Assembly: GCA_963978545.1 (NCBI GenBank)
Contig: OZ021723.1
Span: 11,682,593-11,746,592 of the forward strand
Length of the DNA: 64,000 nucleotides
Source of the DNA: Linyphia triangularis
Taxonomy: Eukaryota > Arthropoda > Arachnida > Araneae > Linyphiidae
Direction: 5' to 3'
Shown here: piece after piece, positions 59,101-64,000 of the stretch
Layout: the number at the start of each line of letters is the position of its first letter
Position numbering within the stretch: position 1 is the first letter of the stretch
Program-made: the position numbers and the translations under genes
Notes under the pieces: generated by a model
Told to the model about the DNA's origin: nothing
The model's input: only the letters and a program-made list of their open reading frames with translations
The model's database searches: none

Positions 59101-60368
59101 TTTTCATTACTATGAATAAGACAGAAACCTTGCAATAGAGACAACACTAAATTCCAGTAATAAAATTATACACCATTACTAATCAAACATACTTTTCCAC
59201 ATTAAAGCTTGTAATCCCATTAATAATCATAATTTTTTTAGTTGCTTAGTAAGCTTATGATTGAAAAGTTTAAATTAAGATGAACCTTAGGTGAAAAAAA
59301 TTTTATAAACAAATCTGGGAATACATTCTGGTATTAATAAATATGTATTATACTACCTATAATATAAAACTATTTTTGCAGGCTATAATTATGTAAACAC
59401 TTCTGAAGAAGGATTTTTCTTCCATATCACAATACGGAGAACAAAGTCTTTCATTCAAAGAATAAAATATAATTTTAAAATTTTCTTTCATTTTAATAAA
59501 TGTTTTAATGGATTTTGCTACCTATGAAGTTCTTGCCTAAGTTATTAAATACAAATCCATGGACATTCTGACACGACAAACATTCTTTTTAGATTAACTA
59601 TAATTTTATATTCGCCTATTTTGTGCAACTTTTACTCATTACGTTTAAATATTCATAATTGCAGAGGTCGCATTCTGCTTGTAAAATTCCTAAAATATTT
59701 GTTTCTCTCTAAAATTCCTAAAATTGTACATAAATTTTTCGATAATTCCTAAAAAAAATTCTACAGGAGAAAATCTTTTCTCAAATTTTAATTACTAAAA
59801 TTTTAATTATTGACAAACAATTTTAAGTTGTAGCCAAACTCATGTTACTAAAAGTTTTAAAGTTGAAGCAATTTTCTTTTTGAAGTACTTTGAAAGTTGC
59901 TTAAAAGTTAAATAAATTCCGGACATTTTTGAAGGTATCCCTAAAATGTCTACCTATTTAAAAAAAAAAAAAAAAAAAAAATTCACTGGGTCTCCTGTAG
60001 TCCATGCATTATCTGTTTGTTTTATAAATTTTCAAACCATAACATTTCTGATCTTCGACACTACCAAACAATAACACCCGCTTCCCTTTCAACAACAGGT
60101 ACTTAAAGTAAACGGCGTCACCACATTCTTCTACGGCTGGTCCTACATCCTCGCTTGGATTGGAGTGGGCATGTGCTTACTCACTGCAATCCTCTTCCTC
60201 GGAGCAGCATGCTGCGTAGTGCACGAAAAGAAGACAGAACAGGCCAAAAACATGCAATACCTCATGCCCGTCTACCCGGACAAGCGACAACCCTATGGGT
60301 ACGGCTACGCCTACCCAGGTCCATACTACACGCATGGATCTCAATATGGAGGCCCGTACAGCTACTAG
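28301..60368 (+). CDS. Claudin-like tetraspan membrane protein gene, 5'-partial, join of four exons
   Basis: Join 28301-28417, 53322-53459, 57057-57154, 60099-60368. Each junction has GT/AG borders and compatible phase (phase 1 at the first two junctions, phase 0 at the last), and the joined frame is open for 206 residues to TAG. Seen order: an extracellular loop segment with one Cys; a hydrophobic helix starting near MARSVIGMYIVG; a short basic loop WKRSKGN; a third helix through GLLQMLAALVDAGAMGLW; a Tyr-rich second loop; a fourth helix around GWSYILAWIGVGMC; and a cytosolic tail rich in Tyr, Pro and Gly ending PYSY. This is the plan of the PMP22/EMP/claudin superfamily, whose members form or organise cell junctions (family knowledge). 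The usual length is about 200-270 residues, so the start codon, TM1 and the first half of loop 1 (where the W-GLW-C motif normally lies) are missing. I found no convincing exon for them in 1-28300. Subfamily is not assignable by eye. Confidence 0.85.
28589..29270 (-). repeat. Dispersed repeat family X, reverse copy split by a MITE
   Basis: It runs from the family end (actttcaattacccatatg) to the block ggtcagcataactctcg and the gtggccatggg block, interrupted at 28703-29130. The copy at 34140-34350 keeps the uninterrupted junction. Confidence 0.75.
28703..29130. mobile_element. MITE, cagggttcccac family, copy 1
   Basis: Inverted ends cagggttcccac and gtgggaaccctg, 428 bp, with 5 bp duplication ctgag (28698-28702, 29131-29135). 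The body is repeats of cttaaaagtc/cttgaaaa-type words. The 70-codon frame inside is not a gene. Same family as 57333-57690. Confidence 0.92.
29271..30660. other. Intronic non-coding sequence
   Basis: AT-rich, with GC-richer unique sequence at 29990-30310. No gene. Confidence 0.5.
30661..31090. repeat. Dispersed repeat family Y, two tandem partial copies
   Basis: The blocks gtttgtggcaagtaaaatct (30668) and gtttgtggtgggtaaaatct (30970) start parallel stretches that share the order aaggctta, catcc, agctg, cttg/ttgg, gatgac. A third copy lies at 41800-42115. Nature unknown. Confidence 0.6.
31297..31690. mobile_element. MITE, cagagtggcaac family, copy 1
   Basis: Inverted ends cagagtggcaac and gtagccaccctg, 394 bp, with 5 bp duplication ttctg (31292-31296, 31691-31695). 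The body is made of cagggaaat / aaatcaggg words. Confidence 0.9.
31696..32424. other. Intronic non-coding sequence with GC-richer island
   Basis: T-run at 31748-31772. Positions 32000-32424 are CpG-richer and continue at 35877-36200 once the hAT insertion is removed. Confidence 0.5.
34140..34350 (-). repeat. Dispersed repeat family X fragment
   Basis: It matches the reverse of the family around gttatgctgacc (here agcataactcccgaac). It holds the intact ctgagtta site (34246-34253) where the 28703 MITE sits in the other copy. Confidence 0.7.
34790..34870. repeat. 81 bp hairpin
   Basis: Arms of about 31 bp (34790-34821 and 34839-34870) pair with about one mismatch around an 18-base loop containing ttttcgggg. 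Confidence 0.85.
35877..36748. other. Intronic non-coding sequence with GC-richer part (35877-36200)
   Basis: C-run at 36688-36704. No gene. Confidence 0.5.
36751..39003. mobile_element. TA-flanked element with gtcattccatg ends and internal gtaacttacgtta motifs
   Basis: Left end gagtcattccatg and right end catggaatgaccc are inverted, with TA on each side (36749-36750, 39004-39005). The motif gtaacttacgtta(c/a) or a close variant recurs at 36764, 36947, 37142, 37157, 38459 and 38629. No transposase frame was seen. A SINE is nested at 38266-38446. Confidence 0.7.
38266..38446 (+). mobile_element. tRNA-derived SINE
   Basis: Duplication tctatccttttggt (38252-38265, 38447-38460). Complete head and tail. 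Confidence 0.93.
39006..40460. other. Intronic non-coding sequence with long T-run and GC-richer island
   Basis: 48 T at 39263-39310. Positions 39540-40250 are CpG-richer and contain overlapping short frames (up to 130 codons at 39678-40070) with no domain support. Confidence 0.45.
40461..40903. mobile_element. MITE, cagagtggccac family, copy 2
   Basis: Inverted ends cagagtggccac and gtggccacactg; flanks aaaaa and aaaga are a near-match 5 bp duplication. Its stretch at 40511-40530 is the empty version of the site occupied by the 57333 MITE. Confidence 0.85.
41022..41647. mobile_element. hAT-type MITE with g/c-rich ends
   Basis: Ends caatggcggatacag and ctggatccgctcttg are inverted with three mismatches; perfect 8 bp duplication attgaggg (41014-41021, 41648-41655). 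A 79-codon reverse frame inside is of unknown meaning. Confidence 0.88.
41800..42115. repeat. Dispersed repeat family Y, copy 3
   Basis: It aligns with 30661-31090 from ggtaaaatcg and aaggcttaattaaccca onward and extends further. The 107-codon reverse frame lies within it. Confidence 0.55.
42116..42585. other. Intronic AT-rich sequence
   Basis: G-run at 42356-42369. Nothing else recognised. Confidence 0.5.
42590..43292. mobile_element. TTAA-flanked element, copy 1
   Basis: Ends gggggtctagaaatc and gagtcccgtaccccc(tt) are roughly inverted, with TTAA at 42586-42589 and 43293-43296. Length 703 bp, almost equal to the 46938 copy. Confidence 0.7.
43297..44824. other. Intronic sequence with two GC-richer islands
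   Basis: 43730-44060 and 44180-44500 are CpG-richer. The second shares words with 55757-55850 (gagcgct.ggt, ctcgat..cgagatct, catgctaag), so these islands may be old relatives. No gene is supported. Confidence 0.45.
44825..45095 (+). repeat. Dispersed repeat with inverted ends, copy 2
   Basis: It aligns with the reverse complement of 10387-10733 from ggccgatttatacattacc through ctactggcgcgtcaa-type sequence. The right end is not clear. Confidence 0.65.
45096..46032. other. Intronic AT-rich sequence
   Basis: No gene or recognised repeat. Confidence 0.5.
46047..46228 (+). mobile_element. tRNA-derived SINE
   Basis: Duplication cataaactctttag (46033-46046, 46229-46242). Complete head and tail. 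Confidence 0.93.
46381..46553 (-). mobile_element. Second tRNA-derived SINE family
   Basis: A different SINE: a reverse tRNA-like head with B box ggattcgaacccgg and A-box region gctaaccccatagccatc, and a body unlike the common family. Duplication cat(c/t)taaaggatg lies at 46368-46380 and 46554-46566, with one mismatch. It is the only copy in the window. Confidence 0.8.
46567..46933. other. Intronic sequence
   Basis: A (ga)n/(ct)n hairpin at 46571-46616. Nothing else. Confidence 0.5.
46938..47639. mobile_element. TTAA-flanked element, copy 2
   Basis: Ends gggggttcaggggcc and ggccccggacccc are inverted; TTAA at 46934-46937 and 47640-47643; 702 bp. The interior has a T-run (47152-47183) and a ctgcagttgtcatg block that is inverted-similar to cell 42733 of copy 1. 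Confidence 0.75.
47816..48903 (+). mobile_element. Non-autonomous Helitron
   Basis: The 5' end is TC (tctatatatataattctc) after an A, the 3' end is CTAG before a T, and there is no target duplication. A G/C hairpin, gggggc-gga-gccccc, sits at 48886-48900 right at the 3' end, preceded by gcgagcaaagcgagcc-type palindromic words. These are the hallmarks of Helitron insertion between A and T. No Rep/helicase is present. Reverse frames at 48040-48294 and 48818-49009 fall in or over it. Confidence 0.85.
49072..49582. mobile_element. hAT-type MITE rich in atcgat, complete copy
   Basis: Ends tagag and ctcta with internal atatcgat words; 8 bp flanks atctaaac and atctaaaa (one mismatch). 511 bp; inverse of 19537-20063. 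Confidence 0.85.
49591..50109. other. Intronic AT-rich sequence
   Basis: No gene or recognised repeat. Confidence 0.5.
50110..50843 (+). repeat. Dispersed repeat family X, fuller copy
   Basis: Begins near gcacaactttcaattatac and ends gaaactggaagtaataac at the edge of the 50844 MITE. It has the same block order as 22055-23160 and 51985-52740. The small frames on both strands here come from the repeat. Confidence 0.75.
50844..51088. mobile_element. Palindromic TA-flanked MITE, copy 3
   Basis: Arms almost perfect over about 110 bp each; TA at both borders. Its arms are better preserved than those of copy 2, so it is probably younger. Confidence 0.88.
51089..51411. other. Intronic AT-rich sequence
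   Basis: Nothing recognised. Confidence 0.5.
51425..51606 (-). mobile_element. tRNA-derived SINE
   Basis: Duplication gggtggtttatgg (51412-51424, 51607-51619). The open frame 51414-51731 is an antisense read of the SINE. Confidence 0.93.
51985..52740 (+). repeat. Dispersed repeat family X, fuller copy
   Basis: Starts ggggtgtggaacatcgc and ends gggtaattgaaagtaataac. Its ends carry a short inverted word (actttcaatt / aattgaaagt), consistent with a DNA element. Confidence 0.75.
52741..53321. other. Intronic sequence before exon B
   Basis: AT-rich, ending in the exon B acceptor tract. Confidence 0.6.
53322..53459 (+). CDS. Claudin-like gene, exon B (TM2 and start of TM3)
   Basis: The acceptor is a pyrimidine tract (tttttctccccccc) ending aacag; the donor is gtgagg at 53460. 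The 138 bp enter and leave in phase 1. The segment opens with a membrane helix (about 22 residues, MYIVGFFFVFISFFTGVAG), then CWKRSKGN as the cytosolic turn, then the first part of TM3 (ILATGLLQMLA). The ATG at 53324 could be taken for a start, but the upstream exon joins in frame and a tetraspan needs TM1, so I treat it as internal. Local base composition is GC-richer than the flanking intron, as expected for a constrained exon. Confidence 0.9.
53603..53845. mobile_element. Palindromic TA-flanked MITE, copy 4
   Basis: tactaaac ends with TA borders; second arm partly diverged. It abuts the foldback repeat at 53846. Confidence 0.85.
53846..54994. repeat. Foldback repeat of the aatgatccttac family, copy B
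   Basis: Left arm starts gtaaggatcat and runs to about 53990 (tggtgagtaagtacc; taatgaaatgacataaatt). The right arm is split: 54105-54136, then 54876-54994 ending atgatccttac. The gap is the TTAA element 54137-54875. Related to 14020-14545. Confidence 0.75.
54137..54875. mobile_element. TTAA-targeted insertion inside foldback copy B
   Basis: Ends gaggacttggtaccc and ggttaccaaatcctc are inverted. Flanks are TTAA (54133-54136) and TTCA (54876-54879). In copy A the same point reads ttaagtgatc without insertion, so the TTAA was duplicated and one copy mutated. A- and T-runs fill much of the 739 bp. Confidence 0.75.
54995..55405. mobile_element. Palindromic TA-flanked MITE, copy 5, split by a SINE
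   Basis: Same ends and TA borders; the second arm is interrupted at 55171-55346. It abuts the foldback repeat on the other side from copy 4. Confidence 0.85.
55171..55346 (-). mobile_element. tRNA-derived SINE without target duplication
   Basis: Complete reverse SINE body and head. Compared with other MITE copies, the expected 8 bases taaatacc between aaaatggat and tatgagcac are missing and no duplication flanks the insert. Confidence 0.88.
55564..55741 (+). mobile_element. tRNA-derived SINE
   Basis: Duplication cccaccgattttaa (55550-55563, 55742-55755). Complete head and tail. Confidence 0.93.
55756..57056. other. Intronic sequence before exon C
   Basis: Its first 100 bp share words with the island at 44400-44460. 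The rest is AT-rich, ending in the exon C acceptor tract. Confidence 0.5.
57057..57154 (+). CDS. Claudin-like gene, exon C (end of TM3, loop 2)
   Basis: The acceptor is a strong pyrimidine tract (cttgttttcttttcag); the donor is gtaagt at 57155. The 98 bp enter in phase 1 and leave in phase 0. The segment completes TM3 (LVDAGAMGLWHGVHYY) and begins the second extracellular loop (DYQKLTDEMSYYNWPD). The GLW here lies after TM3 and should not be confused with the W-GLW-C motif of loop 1. The loop is rich in Tyr and acidic residues. Confidence 0.9.
57275..58068. mobile_element. MITE, cagagt(g/t)gccac family, copy 3, with nested MITE
   Basis: Ends cagagttgccac and gtggcctccctg; perfect 5 bp duplication taata (57270-57274, 58069-58073). 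Removing 57333-57690 and one tttct leaves about 431 bp, close to the other two copies. Confidence 0.9.
57333..57690. mobile_element. MITE, cagggttcccac family, copy 2 (nested)
   Basis: Ends cagggtttccac and gtgggaaccctg; 5 bp duplication tttct (57328-57332, 57691-57695). 358 bp, shorter than the 428 bp copy at 28703. Confidence 0.92.
58074..58694. other. Intronic AT-rich sequence
   Basis: Nothing recognised apart from a partial repeat of the following palindrome's inner word (cattttgagataaagga-like, near 58655). Confidence 0.5.
58695..58885. repeat. Long hairpin of about 190 bp
   Basis: Outer arms pair attttgtaacatagctaaaaa-type sequence with tttttagctatgttacaaat; inner arms pair attttgagat with atctcaaaat around an 11-base loop (58780-58790). 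Arms show scattered mismatches. Confidence 0.8.
58982..59076 (+). pseudogene. Decayed duplicate of claudin-like exon D inside the last intron
   Basis: About 1.1 kb upstream of exon D, the stretch 59020-59051 matches 28 of 32 bases of exon D from 60147, reading ILAWIGLSMCF against ILAWIGVGMCL in the same frame. The match resumes after a 15-base in-frame deletion (VGVAC against LGAAC). It cannot be functional: TGA at 59011-59013 replaces the TGG of GWSY, and TAA at 58996-58998 and TAG at 59074-59076 are also in frame. A pyrimidine tract ending gttcag at about 58982 sits where an acceptor would be. Best read as a relic of an exon (or partial gene) duplication; a retrocopy is less likely because no neighbouring exon sequence is attached. 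Confidence 0.75.
59077..60098. other. Intronic sequence before exon D
   Basis: AT-rich; A-run at 59960-59980; ends in the exon D acceptor. Confidence 0.55.
60099..60368 (+). CDS. Claudin-like gene, terminal coding exon D (TM4 and tail)
   Basis: The acceptor ends caacaacag; the exon enters in phase 0 and stops at TAG 60366-60368, coding 89 residues. The first 14 residues finish loop 2 (VLKVNGVTTFFYGW). TM4 follows (SYILAWIGVGMCLLTAILFLG, then AACCVV), with a Gly/Ala face and three Cys that could be palmitoylated (inference). The 46-residue tail starts HEKKTEQAKNMQYLMPVYP, then alternates Tyr with Pro/Gly and ends GGPYSY. Many claudins end in a PDZ ligand (often YV); this end is not a canonical one. 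Codon use favours C/G at third positions, unlike the surrounding AT-rich intron. Confidence 0.93.
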   Translation, partial: VLKVNGVTTFFYGWSYILAWIGVGMCLLTAILFLGAACCVVHEKKTEQAKNMQYLMPVYPDKRQPYGYGYAYPGPYYTHGSQYGGPYSY

Positions 60369-60393
60369 GGAGGATACTTAACAAGTGGACTCT

Positions 60394-60900
60394 TTTCAGT
60401 ATGTGAAGAAGTCTTTGTATGGTATAATGCAACATAAATAAGTTCTTTGTGTACTTGTATTGGTGCAAAGTTAAGGACTCTTAGTATGTGAAGGAGTCTT
60501 TGTGTGTTTTTTAGGCTCTATGAGTAAGGGTTTCTTTGTGTATTTTACCTGTATTTGTATGAACGAAAGACTTAAAGTATGGAAAGAAGTCTGTTTATGT
60601 AGTAAAAAGCTATATAAATAAGTTCTTTGGGTATTTTACCTGTATTTGTATGAACGAAAGACTTAAAGTATGGAAAGAAGTCTGTTTGTGTAGTAAAAAG
60701 CTATATAAATAAGTTCTTTGGGTATTTTACCTGTATTTGTATGAACGAAAGACTTAAAGTATGGAAAGAAGTCTGTTTGTGTAGTAAAAAGCTATATAAA
60801 TAAGTTCTTTGGGTATTTTACCTGTATTAATGTGCAGCTGTTAAGAAGGATTCTTAAAAATGAGTGAAGTTTGGTTTGTGTGGTATGAGCAACACCTTAT
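60394..60900 (+). repeat. 3'-UTR tandem repeat, 91 bp unit
   Basis: Near-identical units start at 60541, 60632 and 60723, with a partial at 60814. More diverged units precede them from about 60394 (agtatgtgaagaagtcttt, agtatgtgaaggagtcttt), and a decayed one may follow to about 60890. The unit contains aaagtatggaaagaagtctg and ataaataagttcttt. It starts about 25 bp after the stop, so it probably lies in the transcript. Confidence 0.88.
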
Positions 60901-61295
60901 TCAGGGCAACCCTATATCAGAGCATACCTTAGTCCATAAGTGTGGGTTTCCAACAAAAGATCTACAGATTTTTGTTGTTTCTTACTAATACAGTGTTGAA
61001 TACAAGTTCTACCAAGTTATTTTCTTTACGCTTTCCCAATGCCCTTGTGAATTTTTTATATATCCCTATGATTTGAGTAACTTAAAAGAATATGCTCTAG
61101 TTTAGGGAATTTAAAGACCTACTCAACATACGGTTCACTGTGTAGGATCCCATACAGCTGCTAACATAACTAACATGTTGACTTATTTAAAGTACGCAAT
61201 GAACCCTTATTTATAGCGTTGCATTGAAGTGTTGTGATTTCATTTCTGCTATTTTGTGCCACAATTTTGGTGACATTTACTGTCTCCTTGTCTTA

Positions 61296-61301
61296 AATAA
61301 A
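61296..61301 (+). terminator. Candidate poly(A) signal AATAAA
   Basis: First canonical aataaa after the stop within a plausible 3' UTR, followed by gatgcgatgtgctc. Other aataaa words occur further downstream, so the true site is unknown. Confidence 0.3.
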
Positions 61302-62669
61302 TTGATGCGATGTGCTCAACTTCAATGGATATCAGTGATCTATTACAAGTGGACTGAAAATTGCATAGGATATTTTGATCCTGTCATCTAAATATTTTAT
61401 GCATAGTAAACGTCTTGCAAAGATGAATTGGTGAATTCTAAAAGAAACAGACCCAGACTCTTGAATTTACAATGGACTAGGTCTTGGCTCTCTAGTTAAG
61501 TTCATGGCTAAAAACGTCTCCAATAAAATTTGAAGCTTCAGGTTTACTATACAAACAATACCCATTTAACAAAGTTTTTGTACCATTGCAAAATCTATTG
61601 TAGTCGGGATTTTAACATTAAGCCTCAGATAAAGCAACATTTAATTACAACAAGTAATAATTATCAATAATATTTTATTTTTTTTTAGTTATGTTCAAAT
61701 AGTTCTAGTGAACAAGATAACTCAGATATCACTGATATTCAAGCAAGAGAGTTTATTTCTTTCAGAACTAAGAATCATAAAACTAAAGTCCTACAAAACA
61801 TTTGAAGGATTTAATAACATCCGAAAGATGTTTGAATGGATACAACTAACCCTTAGATGGGGGTAAAGGCTATTTTTTTACTTTTTTTTATTTTGCAAAG
61901 GTTATATTTTGTAATATTTCTTCTATGTATGTTTTGTGCATAGTAAGTGGATAAAATATATATATTATGTTTTGTATGATATCGCATCTTATCTAGGGAA
62001 CATTATTTTGAATGTGTTTTACATTTCGGAAACATCAGGCCAAACAAAATTTAAACATGAGGAATAATCATTCCTGGGGAGAAATTTATTCTTATTAGAC
62101 GCAAGTAATTAGTTCTAAATTGCAAACACATCATAAATTTTGTATTAACGAATTTTCATCAGTGGAGTACAATTGTTTACATGAAATAAACTGATTTGTC
62201 AAAGTCAGCAGTTTTTGAAGATGTGAAATCATACAAAAAGTTGGGAATCGGGTTACAATTTGTACATACATTATATGTCAGTTCATGTCTTAATGTTACT
62301 TTGTCTGGAATTTCAAATATTTTTATAAAACATTCCTTGTGTGTTGTTTATTGTACACATTTTAAAATAGTATTTTATAAAAAAAAAAATCATTTTTACA
62401 AAATAACAAAGATTTTAACATTTTAACGCCACTTAGATGAGCATTCATTTTTTTTTTTTTTTTTATAAATATTTATTTTGATAAGAATATGTATGCAAGA
62501 GCTATTGTAATGATCTTTCAATGGAGGTCTGTTTTATATTAAGTATTTCAGGGAAGTTTTATTTATATCCTTATGAATTTGTAAATTTTTTTAATAAAAT
62601 AACTTCCAAATGAATTTGTATGCATATTCACTGAACATATTCTGTTGCAAATTAGTGTAAAAAGACAAC
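61302..62669. other. Downstream AT-rich sequence
   Basis: No gene. Further aataaa words near 62186 and 62593; T-run at 62449-62464. Confidence 0.5.
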
Positions 62670-62675
62670 TTCATA

Positions 62676-63480
62676 CAGGGTCTCTGGTAAAATAAAATGT
62701 CACAAATCCATGACTTTCCAAGACTGAAGTAAATAATTTTCCATGACTCAAGAAACTAAATCACAAAAAAAAAAAAATAATAATAATCTATATGAATTTT
62801 ACTAACATGAACATAGTAAGTAAATCAATGCACTATAAAATGATTTTTATAAAGTTTTATTTTAAATTAAGTAAAAAATCCCTGTTTCAGTAACTTCCAA
62901 ATCAGAGGAAAAAGGGAAAAATAATTTTCCATTCTTTGATAATTCAGTGTTAAAAAAGTTAATCTTTAATAATAAAGAAATATTTGAAGAAAGAATAAGT
63001 CAATAATAATAAATTATATCATCAAAAATCAAATGTTTTGATATCAACAATGCAAAACAGAAGAAAGAAGACGGAAAAAAATCCTAAAAATATAAACACA
63101 AGCTTATCAAAACTGTTCGTTTCAGTTCTCATAATATGAATATTTTGTTTCACCTATGAGTTCTTACTTGTGTGATGTCACAAATTTGGAGTTCAAAAAT
63201 GTTTTTATTGGCCGCGATTTTTAACTGAGACGGTTGTTTCCGTCAAAACGTAAATAAAAACATAGATGAATGTTTGATGAGCTGAATAGCAATCATTGCG
63301 TTTATGACGCCACATTTACGTGATTTTACTTCAAAGGTTTAGACATCCATGAAATTCACTGTCTGACTTATGGCCATTTTTTTGCTCAATATCGTGACTT
63401 TCCATGACAAAATTTATTCAATGTCCAAATTCATGACTTTCCATGACATTTCCTGACTTTCCATATGCACGGAAACACTG
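62676..63480. mobile_element. MITE with catgactttcc repeats
   Basis: Ends cagggtctctgg and cggaaacactg resemble cag(g/t)gt-type inverted ends, and direct repeats ttcata flank it (62670-62675, 63481-63486). Both ends carry catgactttccatgac-type words. 805 bp. Confidence 0.75.
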
Positions 63481-63486
63481 TTCATA

Positions 63487-64000
63487 AGAAGTTTTTAATT
63501 CTGCAGTAAAAGTGACACATTTGAGAATTGAACATTTCATTAAAAACACCATGTAACTTGAATTGCATAGCAACTAGACAAAATGTATTAAAAATAGAAA
63601 CTTTACATTTGTGTTAAAATTTATTAGAAATAATCGGAAACAAAATTTACTTGTTAAAATTATTTACGAAAAAACTATACATACTCTAATATTTAAATAA
63701 TCCACTTCGGCTGAAAACATGATTTACATTTTTTTAAGTAAAAATCTACTGGTCTTTTTCAGCCCTATAGATTCTGTGCAATATATGTCAAAATAGTGTT
63801 TCCAAACAGTAGAGCCATAAACACAGTAATTCATTCAATCTGAATACTAATTTTTAAGAATTAACATAATAAAAATAAAAATTGAGCTAATGTATGGTGA
63901 CACCACAGATAACTGGTTTATATGGTGAAAAAGAAATGTGTTTGTGATTGGCTGAACAAATGATTTTGTGTTTAAAGAATATATTGTGATTGACTGATTT
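63487..64000. other. AT-rich sequence at the window end
   Basis: No gene or recognised repeat. Confidence 0.5.

Noticed and set aside
60262..60468. Reverse frame overlapping exon D
   Set aside because: Shadow of the real coding exon on the other strand.

Overview
The window looks like animal nuclear DNA. It is AT-rich, full of transposon debris and microsatellite runs, has long introns with GT-AG splice sites, and carries tRNA-derived SINEs. One protein gene is supported, on the + strand: a claudin-like (PMP22/EMP/claudin superfamily) four-pass membrane protein. An arthropod, possibly a chelicerate, is my best guess from the gene type, the repeat style and the long introns; I cannot prove it from sequence alone.

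Layout. Positions 1-28300 hold no exon that I can recognise. They carry a large foldback repeat (51-808), two young tandem arrays (218 bp and 156 bp units), MITEs, SINEs, a probable solo LTR with heat-shock-type promoter motifs (24195-24639) and a 140/137 bp tandem array. The visible coding exons are 28301-28417, 53322-53459, 57057-57154 and 60099-60368, ending in TAG. Splice phases match at every junction, giving 206 residues. The exon(s) coding for the start codon, first membrane helix and first half of loop 1 were not found and are probably upstream. The 24.9 kb intron after 28417 is almost a catalogue of transposons: hAT-like elements with 8 bp target duplications, MITEs with 5 bp duplications, a TA-flanked 2.25 kb element, TTAA-flanked elements, a non-autonomous Helitron and several SINEs. 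The last intron holds a decayed copy of the final exon at about 58982-59076. Downstream of the stop there is a 91 bp tandem repeat, a possible poly(A) signal and a further MITE.

Biology. The protein would be expected at cell-cell junctions or in the plasma membrane, as in other claudin-like tetraspans. No other gene in the window supports a pathway or operon-like reading. Most other open frames are chance frames or sit inside repeats. The most informative non-coding content is the nested insertion record. Several elements interrupt copies of other repeats that are also present uninterrupted in this window, so target-site duplications can be read directly against in-window empty sites.
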